From contig CAMPEQ010000006.1 of NCBI GenBank assembly GCA_946803585.1, forward strand, positions 1 to 64,000: a DNA stretch of 64,000 nt, given 5' to 3'. A program made the translations under genes and the position numbers. The DNA comes from an uncultured Actinomycetes bacterium (lineage in GTDB: Bacteria > Actinomycetota > Actinomycetes > S36-B12 > UBA10799). The notes under the pieces were generated by a model. That model made no database searches. It was not told where the DNA came from and saw nothing but the letters and a program-made list of their open reading frames with translations. Within the stretch, counting starts at the first letter, position 1; every line of letters begins with the position of its first letter. Positions 40,591 to 49,229 of the stretch are shown here, in pieces.

Positions 40591-41571
40591 TTAGTCGTGT
40601 GTCATCGTCTCAACGAGGTCCCAGAGCTCGCTAGATTGCGCTGTTCCGGTGAATGTCCAGGGAACCTTGTTTGCGTGTCGAGGCCGACGGTCGAGCCACA
40701 GGTGCCCTGAGCTCAAGAGCGCTTCATCGGAAGCGGCCAACCACACCATCGTGTCCGCGCCTTGGTACGGGTCACGAAGGAGCGGCCCAATCGCTTTGTT
40801 GAATCGGGGCAGTGAAGCGGCGATCCCAGGCGTGGCAGCCCAGCCTGGGTGAACTGAGTGGAACACGGCCGCATTCGGTTCCCGTGTCGCCCATTGTTCT
40901 GTGAGCGCCACCTGCGCGCGCTTGGCTTTCGCGTAGGCACGAACCCCGTCGTACTCCGACCGCGGCATCATGACATTCGCGGGGTCGAGCTTCTCGGCGT
41001 ACATGCCACCTGAGGTCATGGTGATAACTCGTGCATCGGCAGTTCGGGCAAGGCTCGGTATGAGCGCGCGGGTCATTACGTGCGGACCAAGGACGTGGAT
41101 AGCGAAGGTCTTCTCGAATCCATCGTTGGTCTTCTCGTAGGTACCCAGAAGTGCCCCAGCGTTGTGTAGCAGTGCATCGATTCGGGGGAGCTCAGAGAGC
41201 TCAACGCTGGCCTCCCGAACGCTTGCCAGGTCTGACATGTCTGCGATGACGTAGTCGACGTTGCCACCGGTTCGTTGGTTCAATGCCCGAGTTGCTTCAG
41301 CCGTTCGGGTTTGGTCGCGGCCAACCAGGATGAGATCCGCTCCGAATTCACTGAGCTCCAGTGCCGCGGCCTGCCCTAGTCCAGATGTTGCGCCGGTGAT
41401 GACGATCGTGCGACCGGTTAGGTCGGGTAGCTCATGCCACTGGAACAGGCGGGAACGAACGTTGTATCCAACGCGGGTGAATGAGCCAACAACGCTGGCC
41501 TCCATCGCTGCGTCAACGCCTCGCCGACCGAGGCGGACAACCTCGTTCGACCAATCCAAACCGAAAATCAC
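40591..41571 (-). CDS. SDR oxidoreductase (DHRS12-like)
   Basis: This short-chain dehydrogenase/reductase has the cofactor motif ITGATSGLGQAAA near residue 60, the NAG motif in LLHNAGALLG, a Ser in TMTSGGMYAE and the YAKAK catalytic Tyr/Lys pair. An N-terminal arm (SFTRVGYNVRSRLFQW) and the overall order resemble animal DHRS12-type proteins. The substrate is unknown; aldehydes, including those released by a lyase, are possible. The GTG at 41571 has GGGGGAAG upstream and is used here; the ORF-track start is ten codons earlier and the ATG opening MEASVV is another option. Confidence 0.85.
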   Translation of the reverse strand: MIFGLDWSNEVVRLGRRGVDAAMEASVVGSFTRVGYNVRSRLFQWHELPDLTGRTIVITGATSGLGQAAALELSEFGADLILVGRDQTRTAEATRALNQRTGGNVDYVIADMSDLASVREASVELSELPRIDALLHNAGALLGTYEKTNDGFEKTFAIHVLGPHVMTRALIPSLARTADARVITMTSGGMYAEKLDPANVMMPRSEYDGVRAYAKAKRAQVALTEQWATREPNAAVFHSVHPGWAATPGIAASLPRFNKAIGPLLRDPYQGADTMVWLAASDEALLSSGHLWLDRRPRHANKVPWTFTGTAQSSELWDLVETMTHD

Positions 41572-41657
41572 TTGCCGCTTCCCCCTGCACTCCTGTGGCA
41601 CACGAAGCGCGCACTACTGATCGCAAAGCCGTTCCGTGTTACTGCTAAGTATGCCGT

Positions 41658-41715
41658 GATCGGACCGATCTTATGGTGTGACAATCGACACCTCCACAAC
41701 AGTGCGCAGTTGTGG
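41658..41715. promoter_or_regulatory. Inverted repeats between SDR and exporter genes
   Basis: GATCGG-A-CCGATC (41658-41670) and CCACAAC-N8-GTTGTGG (41694-41715) are perfect inverted repeats in the 234-base divergent region. They look like operators for dimeric repressors such as TetR or MarR types, but no regulator gene is adjacent. Confidence 0.4.
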
Positions 41716-41805
41716 GCGGACATGGTCAACTCGCCTGTCGCGGAGTCGCGCCGAGTTTATGTCACGGCACAGGAGTACCGTTCCGCAAGAATGAGAGGTC
41801 GGTAA

Positions 41806-43587
41806 ATGACTGAGTCGAAGTCCCAAGCAGCAGACCGTCGATCCAAGGCCGCTTGGACGACGAGTGGGGAGGGCCACCCGCGTCGGTGGGCGATCTTGGC
41901 CGTGCTCGTCACGAGCCTGCTTGTTGTCGTCCTGGACAACACAATTCTTAACATCGCGTTGCCGACGATTCAGCGAGACCTGGGCGCGTCCCAGAGTGAA
42001 CTCGTCTGGGCGGTTGACTCCTACATTTTGGTATTCGCTGCACTGCTCTTCACCTGGGGGGTGCTGGGAGATCGCTACGGACGTAAGCGAATCCTGATGA
42101 TTGGTCTGACGGTATTTGGCCTCGCCTCGGCAGCGTGCGCCTTTGCTCCGACTGCTGAAGCGCTCATCGGCTTCCGTGCGCTAATGGGTGTCGGTGGCGC
42201 AGCTGTCTTGCCGGTGACACTGGCGATCATCACTGTGGTCTTTCCTCCGCACGAGCGCGGTAAAGCGATCGGCATGTGGGCAGGAGCGGTCGGCGCGGCT
42301 GTTGCACTAGGGCCGGTACTCGGCGGGTTACTTCTTGAGCACCCGTCCTGGTTCGAATGGATGACAGGCAACCAATGGGGTGCGGTCTTCCTGGTCAACG
42401 TTCCGATTGTGATCATCGGTCTGATTGGGATCTTGCGAATCGTTCCGGAGACGAAGAACCCGAATGCCCAACGGCTCGATATCCCTGGGCTTGTCATGTC
42501 CTTCGTCGGTCTTGTGCTCTTGGTCTACGGGATCATCCACGCCTCCGAGACCAAGTCCTTCCTGGTGCCTGCTGTCCTCATTCCGATGCTACTCGGAGTC
42601 GCAGTACTCGCTGCCTTTCTCATTATCGAGGCTCGCAGCGATCACCGGAGTTTTGATGTCTCCCTGTTCAAGAACCGTGGATACGCCGTCAGCTTGACCG
42701 CAGTGAGTCTGACCTTCTTCGCGTTATCAGGCATTACATTCACCCTGCCGTTCTATCTGCAAGTCTTGCGGGACTACTCAACGTTGACCGCGGGACTGTG
42801 CTTCCTTCCGTTCGCCGTCGGCCAGTTGATCGCGGCGCCACGGTCGGCGACTCTGGTTGTCAGGTTCGGCTACAAGACTGTGATGGGTACAGGGCTCTTC
42901 GTGGTTACTGCCGCGCTGATCGCGATGACCCAGCTGGACCTCAGTACACCGCTTTGGGCCATCCTGCTTACGTTCTTCTTCTTTGGGCTGGGAATGGGCT
43001 CAGTGATCGCCCCCGCCTCGACGGTGATGCAGAACGCTCTTCCCTTGGCTCGGGCTGGGGCCGGGTCAGCAGTCCAAAACACTGTTCGACAGGTCTTTGG
43101 TGCCCTCGGCGTTGCAGTGATTTCGACGATCTTGGCAACCCAGTACGCGTCGCGAATCCAACCCACACTCGACGCGCTGCCAGCTGCGGTACCGGAGGAG
43201 GCCCGAAACATCGCCTCGGAGTCGGTGGGTGGTGCGGTCGTCGTTCTGGGCGAGGCCGGAGCTGCGGGACTGCCTGAGTCGATCGTTGAGAGCTCGACTG
43301 CAGCTGCATTTGACTCGTTCTTGTCGGCTTCACACATCACCGCCATTGTGTCTGCTGTGATGGTTCTGATCGCCGCGATCATCATGGTGTCGATGCTGCC
43401 AAAGATCTCCCCGCCGACGAAGGACCCGATTGCTACTCCGGCCGCGCATGAGCCGGGGACCGTTCATCAGCTCACGGCGGACACCGAGGCGCAGGCGCAG
43501 GCCGACGCCGCTGAGCTTGAGGACTCGTATCCACAAGAGGCCGCTGCGGAGGTTGTTGACCCGCCGCAACGGCCCAGCCAGGAGTAG
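41806..43587 (+). CDS. DHA2-type MFS exporter (EmrB/QacA family)
   Basis: This 593-aa, 14-helix major facilitator has a first helix LLVVVLDNTILNIALPTIQRDLGAS with the conserved Asp, motif A GDRYGRKRILMIG, and a motif C-like AVGAAVALGPVLGGLLLE in helix 5. A Glu/Gln/Ala-rich cytoplasmic tail of about 70 residues follows helix 14. A purine-rich GAGAGG site precedes the ATG. It probably exports toxic amphipathic compounds. The upstream region contains two operator-like inverted repeats. It is a second DHA2 member, clearly diverged from the one at 23.8 kb. Confidence 0.92.
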   Translation: MTESKSQAADRRSKAAWTTSGEGHPRRWAILAVLVTSLLVVVLDNTILNIALPTIQRDLGASQSELVWAVDSYILVFAALLFTWGVLGDRYGRKRILMIGLTVFGLASAACAFAPTAEALIGFRALMGVGGAAVLPVTLAIITVVFPPHERGKAIGMWAGAVGAAVALGPVLGGLLLEHPSWFEWMTGNQWGAVFLVNVPIVIIGLIGILRIVPETKNPNAQRLDIPGLVMSFVGLVLLVYGIIHASETKSFLVPAVLIPMLLGVAVLAAFLIIEARSDHRSFDVSLFKNRGYAVSLTAVSLTFFALSGITFTLPFYLQVLRDYSTLTAGLCFLPFAVGQLIAAPRSATLVVRFGYKTVMGTGLFVVTAALIAMTQLDLSTPLWAILLTFFFFGLGMGSVIAPASTVMQNALPLARAGAGSAVQNTVRQVFGALGVAVISTILATQYASRIQPTLDALPAAVPEEARNIASESVGGAVVVLGEAGAAGLPESIVESSTAAAFDSFLSASHITAIVSAVMVLIAAIIMVSMLPKISPPTKDPIATPAAHEPGTVHQLTADTEAQAQADAAELEDSYPQEAAAEVVDPPQRPSQE

Positions 43588-43604
43588 CGATCGACAAGCT
43601 CGTC

Positions 43605-44228
43605 TCAGCTACCTCCAGGCTTCGACTTGGTGATGACCAGGGACGAGAGAGTCTCCTCGGTGCGTTGCCACTCTGATCGAACAATCGAGTAGACCACTGA
43701 GTCGCGCATGGTTCCGTCGTTGCGCAGCATGTGTTGGCGCAGAACGCCTTCCTTCGTCGCTCCCATCTTCTCCATAGCTAGCTGGGATCGGATGTTCTTG
43801 TCGTCGGTCTTGAGCTGGACGCGATGCATACCCAGCTCCTCGAAGGCGAATCGAAGGAGGAGGAGTTTGCATGCAGGATTGACCCAACTGCCCCAGACTT
43901 CCGGCTGATATGTCGTGTATCCAACGGAGAGATGTAGGTGCTCAGGACTCACGTCGTAAAACGATGTTGATCCGACGACGGCGCCCTTTGCCAGCCCGTT
44001 CAGGGGTAATCCCAGTCGAACTACGAACGGAAATCGACCGGTGCGCGCACCACTTGCCATGTAGAGATCCCAGTCGCGCGGTCCGGTCGGGCCAGCAGGA
44101 ATGTGCTCCCATACCTGCTCGCTGGCGAGAGAATTTCTTAAGGAACCAGCGTCGGCGCTCGTGTACGCCGAGAGCGAGACTTGGCTCGAAGAAAGCGTGA
44201 GATCGACGCTGGGCGGCCAGATAATCAT
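43605..44228 (-). CDS. GNAT N-acetyltransferase (RimJ/RimL-like)
   Basis: This 207-aa acetyltransferase of the GNAT fold uses acetyl-CoA. Its pattern matches RimJ/RimL-type proteins: VGSTSFYDVSPEHLHLSVGYTTYQPEVWGSWVNPACKLLLLRFAFEELGMHRVQLKTDDKN, then SQLAMEKMGATKEGVLRQH. The substrate may be a protein N-terminus or a small amine. The ATG at 44228 has a TAGTCT box seven bases upstream and no Shine-Dalgarno site. It is convergent with the exporter gene, separated by 17 bases. Confidence 0.9.
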   Translation of the reverse strand: MIIWPPSVDLTLSSSQVSLSAYTSADAGSLRNSLASEQVWEHIPAGPTGPRDWDLYMASGARTGRFPFVVRLGLPLNGLAKGAVVGSTSFYDVSPEHLHLSVGYTTYQPEVWGSWVNPACKLLLLRFAFEELGMHRVQLKTDDKNIRSQLAMEKMGATKEGVLRQHMLRNDGTMRDSVVYSIVRSEWQRTEETLSSLVITKSKPGGS

Positions 44229-44235
44229 GGCCGAG

Positions 44236-44241
44236 AGACTA
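44236..44241 (-). promoter_or_regulatory. -10 box TAGTCT for GNAT gene
   Basis: TAGTCT lies 7 bases upstream of the ATG at 44228 on the minus strand, with no ribosome-binding site. A leaderless start is likely. Confidence 0.45.
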
Positions 44242-44292
44242 GCGTGCGATCGACGCAGGAGTGATTAGGTTTCCCGGCCGATCGTGTGCTGA

Positions 44293-44559
44293 CTAGATGA
44301 TGAAGGAAAGGCCGATCACGAGGGCGCACAACCCTGCGAAAGCGAACCAAGGCCAGACCTTGGCGGAACGGACTTTTTTGCTTGCCGACTCTGCCTTTAT
44401 CTTCTCTTTGCGGAGGGCCTCTTCCTGCTTGTTCCCTTGATTGATCTTCGCGTATCGATCAGCGCGCTCCTGGGCTGATTTCTCACGCTTCTTTGCTGCA
44501 TCTGCCCATTCATCGGTAATCTCAAAGCCATCGAAGGGATCCGGCGGGGTCGTTGCCAT
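44293..44559 (-). CDS. Small tail-anchored coiled-coil membrane protein
   Basis: This 88-aa protein has an acidic N-terminus (DPFDGFEITDEWADAAKK), a long charged helix of coiled-coil character (about residues 22-66), and one C-terminal hydrophobic helix (VWPWFAFAGLCALVIGLSFII) ending at the last residue, so it is tail-anchored with its bulk in the cytoplasm. I do not recognise a family. The TACCCT box six bases before the ATG supports the start. It sits between the GNAT gene and the ABC exporter on the same strand. Confidence 0.72.
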   Translation of the reverse strand: MATTPPDPFDGFEITDEWADAAKKREKSAQERADRYAKINQGNKQEEALRKEKIKAESASKKVRSAKVWPWFAFAGLCALVIGLSFII

Positions 44560-44565
44560 TGGATC

Positions 44566-44571
44566 AGGGTA
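44566..44571 (-). promoter_or_regulatory. -10 box TACCCT for tail-anchored protein
   Basis: TACCCT lies 6 bases upstream of the ATG at 44559 on the minus strand, with no Shine-Dalgarno sequence. Confidence 0.45.
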
Positions 44572-44615
44572 CCCGGGTTCTAGCTGGCGGGATAACTCGC
44601 GAACTCTGCTGGGCT

Positions 44616-46598
44616 CTAGCTGGTCTCAATATCGGCATCATCGTCGAAGCTGGCTAGGAATTGGCTGTTGTAGAGGTTGTAGTAGAAGCCACCTGCAGCG
44701 ATCAGTTGATCATGGGTGCCGGTTTCGATGATCCGCCCGGCATCCATGACCAAGATGACGTCGGCATCACGGATTGTTGACAATCTGTGCGCGATGACAA
44801 AGCTAGTTCTGCCCTTGCGCAGATCCGCCATCGCCTTCTGGATTAGGACTTCGGTACGGGTGTCCACCGAACTCGTCGCCTCGTCGAGGATTAAGACGGC
44901 TGGATCAGCCAAGAAAGCGCGAGCGATCGTGACGAGTTGTTGTTCACCCGTTGAGAGGTTTGCAGCTTCAGTCCCGACGATCGTGTCGTAGCCATCCGGC
45001 AGGGTTCGCACGATGCGATCGACATGGGCCGCCTCGGCGGCACGAGTGATTTGCTCATCTGTGGGGTTTGCTGCCCCGTAGGCAATGTTCTCGCGAATCG
45101 TTCCCTCGAATAGCCAAGTGTCTTGTAGAACCATTCCAAAGGACCTGCGTAGATCGTCTCGACGTAGCTCGCGAATATCAATTCCGTCAAAGCTGATCGT
45201 TCCGTCATCGATCTCGTAGAAGCGCATCAGTAGATTGACCAAGGTTGTCTTGCCGGCACCGGTAGGTCCAACGATCGCGATTGATTGGCCGGGCTGTGCA
45301 TCCAAAGTCAGACCATCGATCAGTGCGGTATCTGCCAGGTACCGGAAGGACACATCGTCAAACACAATGTGGCCTCTGCGCTCACCCATCGATTCCGGTC
45401 GATCCGTCTCAGGAGACTGCTCTGGCTCATCCAAGACCTCAAAAACACGCTCGGCGGAGGCAAGGCCAGATTGCAGGAGGTTAGCAATGCTGGCAATCTG
45501 CGTGATTGGCATTGTGAACTGCCGGGAGTATTGAATGAACGCCTGAACATCTCCTAGGCTCATCGTTCCGCTGGCTACTCGAACGCCGCCGATTACCGCG
45601 ATCAAGACGTAGTTGATGTTCGCGATGAAGGCCATTGCTGGCTGAATCATCCCGGAGATGAATTGGGCACGGAAGGAGGACTCGTACATCTTGTGGTTCG
45701 CCTCGTCGAAGTCGATCTGAGCCTGCTCTTGGTGCCCGTACACCTTGACGAGCTCGTGACCGGAGTACATCTCCTCAACGTGACCGTTGAGGGTCCCGGT
45801 CCACTTCCACTGTCCGACGAACTGCCTCTGGGAGCGCTTGGCAATGAGCATGGTGACGATGAACGAAGCCGGGACAGTAAGTAGCGAGACGATCGCGAGC
45901 AGGGGGCTGATCCATACCATCATTACCAGGACACCGATCACCGTCAGCAGGGAGGTGATGAGCTGAGTGAGCGTTTGCTGCAACGTGGTGGAAATGTTGT
46001 CGATGTCGTTCGTCACCCTACTCAGGAGGTCGCCACGAGCGTGGCGATCGAAGTAGCGCAAAGGCAGTCGCCCGAGTTTGGTGTCGACGTCCTCGCGCAG
46101 AGTGAACATCACGCGCTGGGTGACACCGGCCATTAGGTAGTTCTGGGCCCAAGAGAACAACGAGCTAAGTAGATAGACAACGGAGACCAGGGCGATGATC
46201 TGGCCTAACCTGCTGAAGTCCACACCAACACCCGGCGTCACGGTCATGCCAGAGAGTAAGTCGGCTTGTTGGTTGTCCCCCGCGGCCCGCAGCGCCGCCT
46301 CGGCCTGCGCCTGGGTTGTTCCCGCTGGCAATTGCTTGCCCACGACTCCGTCGAAGATCACGTTCGTCGCGTTCCCCAACAGTTTGGGTCCGATAACCGC
46401 AAAGAAGACGCTAGTGACCCCAAGGGCGAGCACCAACGTGATGATGGGTGACTCAGGTTTCAGACGGCCGAGCATTCGCTTGGCGGTCCCTTTGAAATCG
46501 CGGGCCTTCTCCGGCACCGCCATTCCCATTCCGCCGCCGAACATGGCTTGCTGTCGACGTGGATTGGTTGGGCGGGCGCCACCGCTGGCGAGACTCAT
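44616..46598 (-). CDS. ABC exporter half, catalytically competent subunit
   Basis: This 660-aa fused membrane/ATPase half-transporter has a long Gly/Met-rich cytoplasmic N-terminus, six membrane helices (about 70-390) and a C-terminal ATPase. Walker A is GPTGAGKTTL, Walker B AVLILDEATSSVD with the catalytic Glu, and the switch His is in VIAHRLST. The signature is LSTGEQQL, a departure from LSGGQ. It pairs with the upstream gene in a heterodimeric exporter. The start ATG at 46598 overlaps the upstream stop as ATGA; the ORF-track start 18 codons earlier is rejected. Substrate unknown: drug, lipid or peptide. Confidence 0.92.
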   Translation of the reverse strand: MSLASGGARPTNPRRQQAMFGGGMGMAVPEKARDFKGTAKRMLGRLKPESPIITLVLALGVTSVFFAVIGPKLLGNATNVIFDGVVGKQLPAGTTQAQAEAALRAAGDNQQADLLSGMTVTPGVGVDFSRLGQIIALVSVVYLLSSLFSWAQNYLMAGVTQRVMFTLREDVDTKLGRLPLRYFDRHARGDLLSRVTNDIDNISTTLQQTLTQLITSLLTVIGVLVMMVWISPLLAIVSLLTVPASFIVTMLIAKRSQRQFVGQWKWTGTLNGHVEEMYSGHELVKVYGHQEQAQIDFDEANHKMYESSFRAQFISGMIQPAMAFIANINYVLIAVIGGVRVASGTMSLGDVQAFIQYSRQFTMPITQIASIANLLQSGLASAERVFEVLDEPEQSPETDRPESMGERRGHIVFDDVSFRYLADTALIDGLTLDAQPGQSIAIVGPTGAGKTTLVNLLMRFYEIDDGTISFDGIDIRELRRDDLRRSFGMVLQDTWLFEGTIRENIAYGAANPTDEQITRAAEAAHVDRIVRTLPDGYDTIVGTEAANLSTGEQQLVTIARAFLADPAVLILDEATSSVDTRTEVLIQKAMADLRKGRTSFVIAHRLSTIRDADVILVMDAGRIIETGTHDQLIAAGGFYYNLYNSQFLASFDDDADIETS

Positions 46599-48337
46599 AC
46601 CGCGTCCTGCGCAGACAACTGTGAGTCCACGATCTCTTGGTATGTCGCGCACGACTCGAGTAGTTGAGTGTGCGTGCCGATTCCCGCAATCTCACCGTCC
46701 TCCAAGACGATGATCTTCTGTGCCGACATGATGGTGCTCACCCGTTGGGCAACAAGTAGGACCGTAGTATCGCCCGATTCGGCTGCCAGAGCGGCCCGCA
46801 ATCTCGCATCGGTGGTGTAATCCAGGGCTGAAAAGCTGTCATCCAGAACGAGGACGGGCGCGCGGCGCACCAGTGCTCGGGCAACTGCGAGGCGTTGGCG
46901 CTGACCGCCCGATACGTTGGCCCCTCCTTGATCGATTGGAGAGTCGAGTCCGGCGGGAAGTTCGGAGACGAATGACGCGGCTTGCGCGACTCTCAGCGCG
47001 TGCCACACCTGATCATCGGTGGCTTGCTCATTACCGAACCGAACATTTGAGGCGATCGTTCCGCTGAACAGGAAGGCCTTCTGTGGAACAAGTGCCAGCC
47101 CCGCCCACACCTGTGCCTGCCGTTGTTCTCGGATGTCAACGCCATCAATCAATATCGCTCCAGCCGTCACGTCGTACAACCGGGGGACGAGATTGATGAG
47201 GGTAGTTTTCCCCGAGCCGGTACCGCCGATGATGGCGGTGGTTTGCCCCGGCTCGGCCGTAAACGAGATGCCAGTCAGAACCGGGTCTTGCGCACCGGGG
47301 TAGCTGAAGCCGACATCGCGAAACTCGATCAACCCGCGGGTATTCGGTTCAACCCTGGCCGCAATCGCTTCGGGCGGGGGATCTGTGATGGCCGGAGTCG
47401 TTTCCAAGACAGCCTGAATGCGCTCCGCGGAGGCGGCCGCCCGCGGGATCATCACAAACAACATGACCGCCATCATCACCGCGAAAAGAATCTGGGTGAT
47501 GTACTGCACAAAAGCGGTGAGGTCGCCGATCTGCATCTCACCGCTATCGACCAAACTGCCCCCGAACCAAATGATCGCGACGCTCGAGCCGTTCATGATG
47601 AGCATCAATGCGGGCAGCATCAGGGCAAACAAGCGCGAGACTCGAAGTGCAGTGGAGGTCAAGTCTGCATTTGCCTCCGCGAACTTTCGTTGCTCGTGGT
47701 CGGTCTGAACAAAGGCGCGGATGACCCGGATTCCGGCCAAGTTCTCTCGCAGTACCTCGTTGATTCGGTCGATCTTCTTCTGCATAGCTCGGAAGAGGGG
47801 GACTGCTTTGACCATCAACGTTGCGATGACGATCGCCATGATTGGGATGATCACCAGGAGGAGCCCGGAGAGTTTTACATCGAGGCGTAGGGCCATGATG
47901 ATGCCGCCGATAGCAGTGATCGGGGCGAGGACCATCATCGTCAACCCCATGAGAACGAGCATCTGCACTTGCTGAACATCATTGGTGTTTCGAGTGATGA
48001 GGGAGGCCGTGCTGAATGTGTTCACTTCATGCAGCGAGAAGCCTTGGACTCGATTGAACATCGAGGCACGCACATCGCGGCCGAAGCTCATTGCTGTTCT
48101 TGCGCTGAAGTAGACAGCGATAACTGAGGTAACTCCAAGAGCCAGGCTGACGCCGAGCATAATCGCACCGATTCTCACGATGTAGCCGATGTCCCCGGTG
48201 ACAACCCCGTCATTGATGATGTCGGCGTTGAGAGTCGGCAAGTAGAGGTTCGCCATTGCTTGAAGGAGTAGCAAGAAGACGATGACGACGAGGGTTCGTC
48301 GGTAAGGAGAGAGGAAGCGCCGGAGCAGGCTGGTCAC
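46595..48337 (-). CDS. ABC exporter half, degenerate-site subunit
   Basis: This 580-aa half-transporter has six helices (about 15-310) and a C-terminal ATPase. Walker A is GGTGSGKTTL and the signature is intact, VSGGQRQRLAVARAL. Walker B is PVLVLDDSFSALD, with Asp in place of the catalytic Glu, and the switch position is Gln (LLVAQRVST) instead of His. Paired with the downstream subunit, one ATP site keeps all catalytic residues and the other is degenerate, as in TM287/288- and BmrCD-like exporters. It has a GTG start and is the first gene of the pair. Confidence 0.93.
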   Translation of the reverse strand: MTSLLRRFLSPYRRTLVVIVFLLLLQAMANLYLPTLNADIINDGVVTGDIGYIVRIGAIMLGVSLALGVTSVIAVYFSARTAMSFGRDVRASMFNRVQGFSLHEVNTFSTASLITRNTNDVQQVQMLVLMGLTMMVLAPITAIGGIIMALRLDVKLSGLLLVIIPIMAIVIATLMVKAVPLFRAMQKKIDRINEVLRENLAGIRVIRAFVQTDHEQRKFAEANADLTSTALRVSRLFALMLPALMLIMNGSSVAIIWFGGSLVDSGEMQIGDLTAFVQYITQILFAVMMAVMLFVMIPRAAASAERIQAVLETTPAITDPPPEAIAARVEPNTRGLIEFRDVGFSYPGAQDPVLTGISFTAEPGQTTAIIGGTGSGKTTLINLVPRLYDVTAGAILIDGVDIREQRQAQVWAGLALVPQKAFLFSGTIASNVRFGNEQATDDQVWHALRVAQAASFVSELPAGLDSPIDQGGANVSGGQRQRLAVARALVRRAPVLVLDDSFSALDYTTDARLRAALAAESGDTTVLLVAQRVSTIMSAQKIIVLEDGEIAGIGTHTQLLESCATYQEIVDSQLSAQDAV

Positions 48338-48502
48338 GGCGCTAGCGTTTCACGCGAACGCCGGCGATGGGTAGCTGCTATTGGTAATTGATCGACAATC
48401 CACCGGCGAGGCGTCGTGGCCTGCGGTGGTGGCTGCGAGCGGATTCGGGATCTGGGTAGGTCGCGTCGCGCGGATCAGCTCCGGATCGGGCACACTTTCC
48501 CC

Positions 48503-49171
48503 ATGAACGAACTGAGCCCGGCAGTATCGGCCCACCTCGAGCAGGTGGTTGACGGTCTGGTCGCGAACACCGGAGGCTCGATTCATCGCCATGATCTGCG
48601 GGTACTGGTGAATAGCTGCTACCAAGAACTTGCCAGCACTGCAAAGGTCACGACGTTCTTACCTGTTCTCACTAAACGGCTCGCATTTAAGCGATTGCGT
48701 GAACGCGGTGACCTTTCTGAGCTGTCCCTGCACGGGCTCCCAAAGATCCTCGTTGTTGATGAGCGAGACGCGACTCGCGGGCAAACTACAGCTGCCCTCC
48801 TGCGGTTCTACGCGCCCGGCCGCTTCCAGGTCAGCTCGGCCGGTATCAATCCGAGCGATGCGGTCAGCCACGTCGTCCCAGAAGTCCTGGGCGAGGTGGG
48901 GATGGATCTGACCGATACCCCGCGGCCGCTTGATCCGGAATCGTTGGCCGATGCGCAGTTCGTGATCGCTATCGGCGAGACGGGGATCGAGTCGTCAGCC
49001 ACGAGTGGCTCGCTGTGGGAGTGGGATATCCAAGCAGAGCTGAACGAGGATGATGAGCGGGCAGTAGCCGTGGTGTTAGCCGAGATCGATCACAAGGTTC
49101 GTGATTTTCTGCGGACGGTAGATCCAGACCACGACCTCCACGATCCACTGGTAGCGGTCCGCGACTCATAG
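48503..49171 (+). CDS. Cys-less LMW-phosphatase-like protein with N-terminal helical bundle
   Basis: This 222-aa protein has two parts. Residues about 5-68 match the three-helix-bundle dimerisation domain found before actinobacterial arsenate reductases (SCYQELASTAKVTTFLPVLTKRLAFKRLRE). Residues about 80-215 follow the low-molecular-weight tyrosine phosphatase/ArsC fold. At the catalytic loop, where enzymes have V-C-x5-R-S, this protein has VVDERDATRGQ: Cys is Asp86 and Ser is Gly93, while Arg92 remains. SSAGINP and WEWDIQAE are recognisable. It should lack phosphatase or arsenate-reductase chemistry and may be a binding or regulatory protein. The ATG at 48503 lacks a strong Shine-Dalgarno site. 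Confidence 0.82.
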   Translation: MNELSPAVSAHLEQVVDGLVANTGGSIHRHDLRVLVNSCYQELASTAKVTTFLPVLTKRLAFKRLRERGDLSELSLHGLPKILVVDERDATRGQTTAALLRFYAPGRFQVSSAGINPSDAVSHVVPEVLGEVGMDLTDTPRPLDPESLADAQFVIAIGETGIESSATSGSLWEWDIQAELNEDDERAVAVVLAEIDHKVRDFLRTVDPDHDLHDPLVAVRDS

Positions 49172-49216
49172 CTCCTCGTAGGCCTTTAGGCCCATCCTCG
49201 CGGGCGGGTTTGCCGC

Positions 49217-49222
49217 TAGCGT
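49217..49222 (+). promoter_or_regulatory. -10 box TAGCGT for ppdK, leaderless
   Basis: TAGCGT lies 7 bases before the ATG at 49230. It argues for this ATG over the GTG at 49224, which would be only one base from the box. Confidence 0.5.
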
Positions 49223-49229
49223 TGTGGCC

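Noticed and set aside
47123-47890. 255-aa plus-strand frame inside the ABC exporter gene
   Set aside because: It is a His/Arg/Asp-rich shadow of a confident ABC transporter on the other strand.
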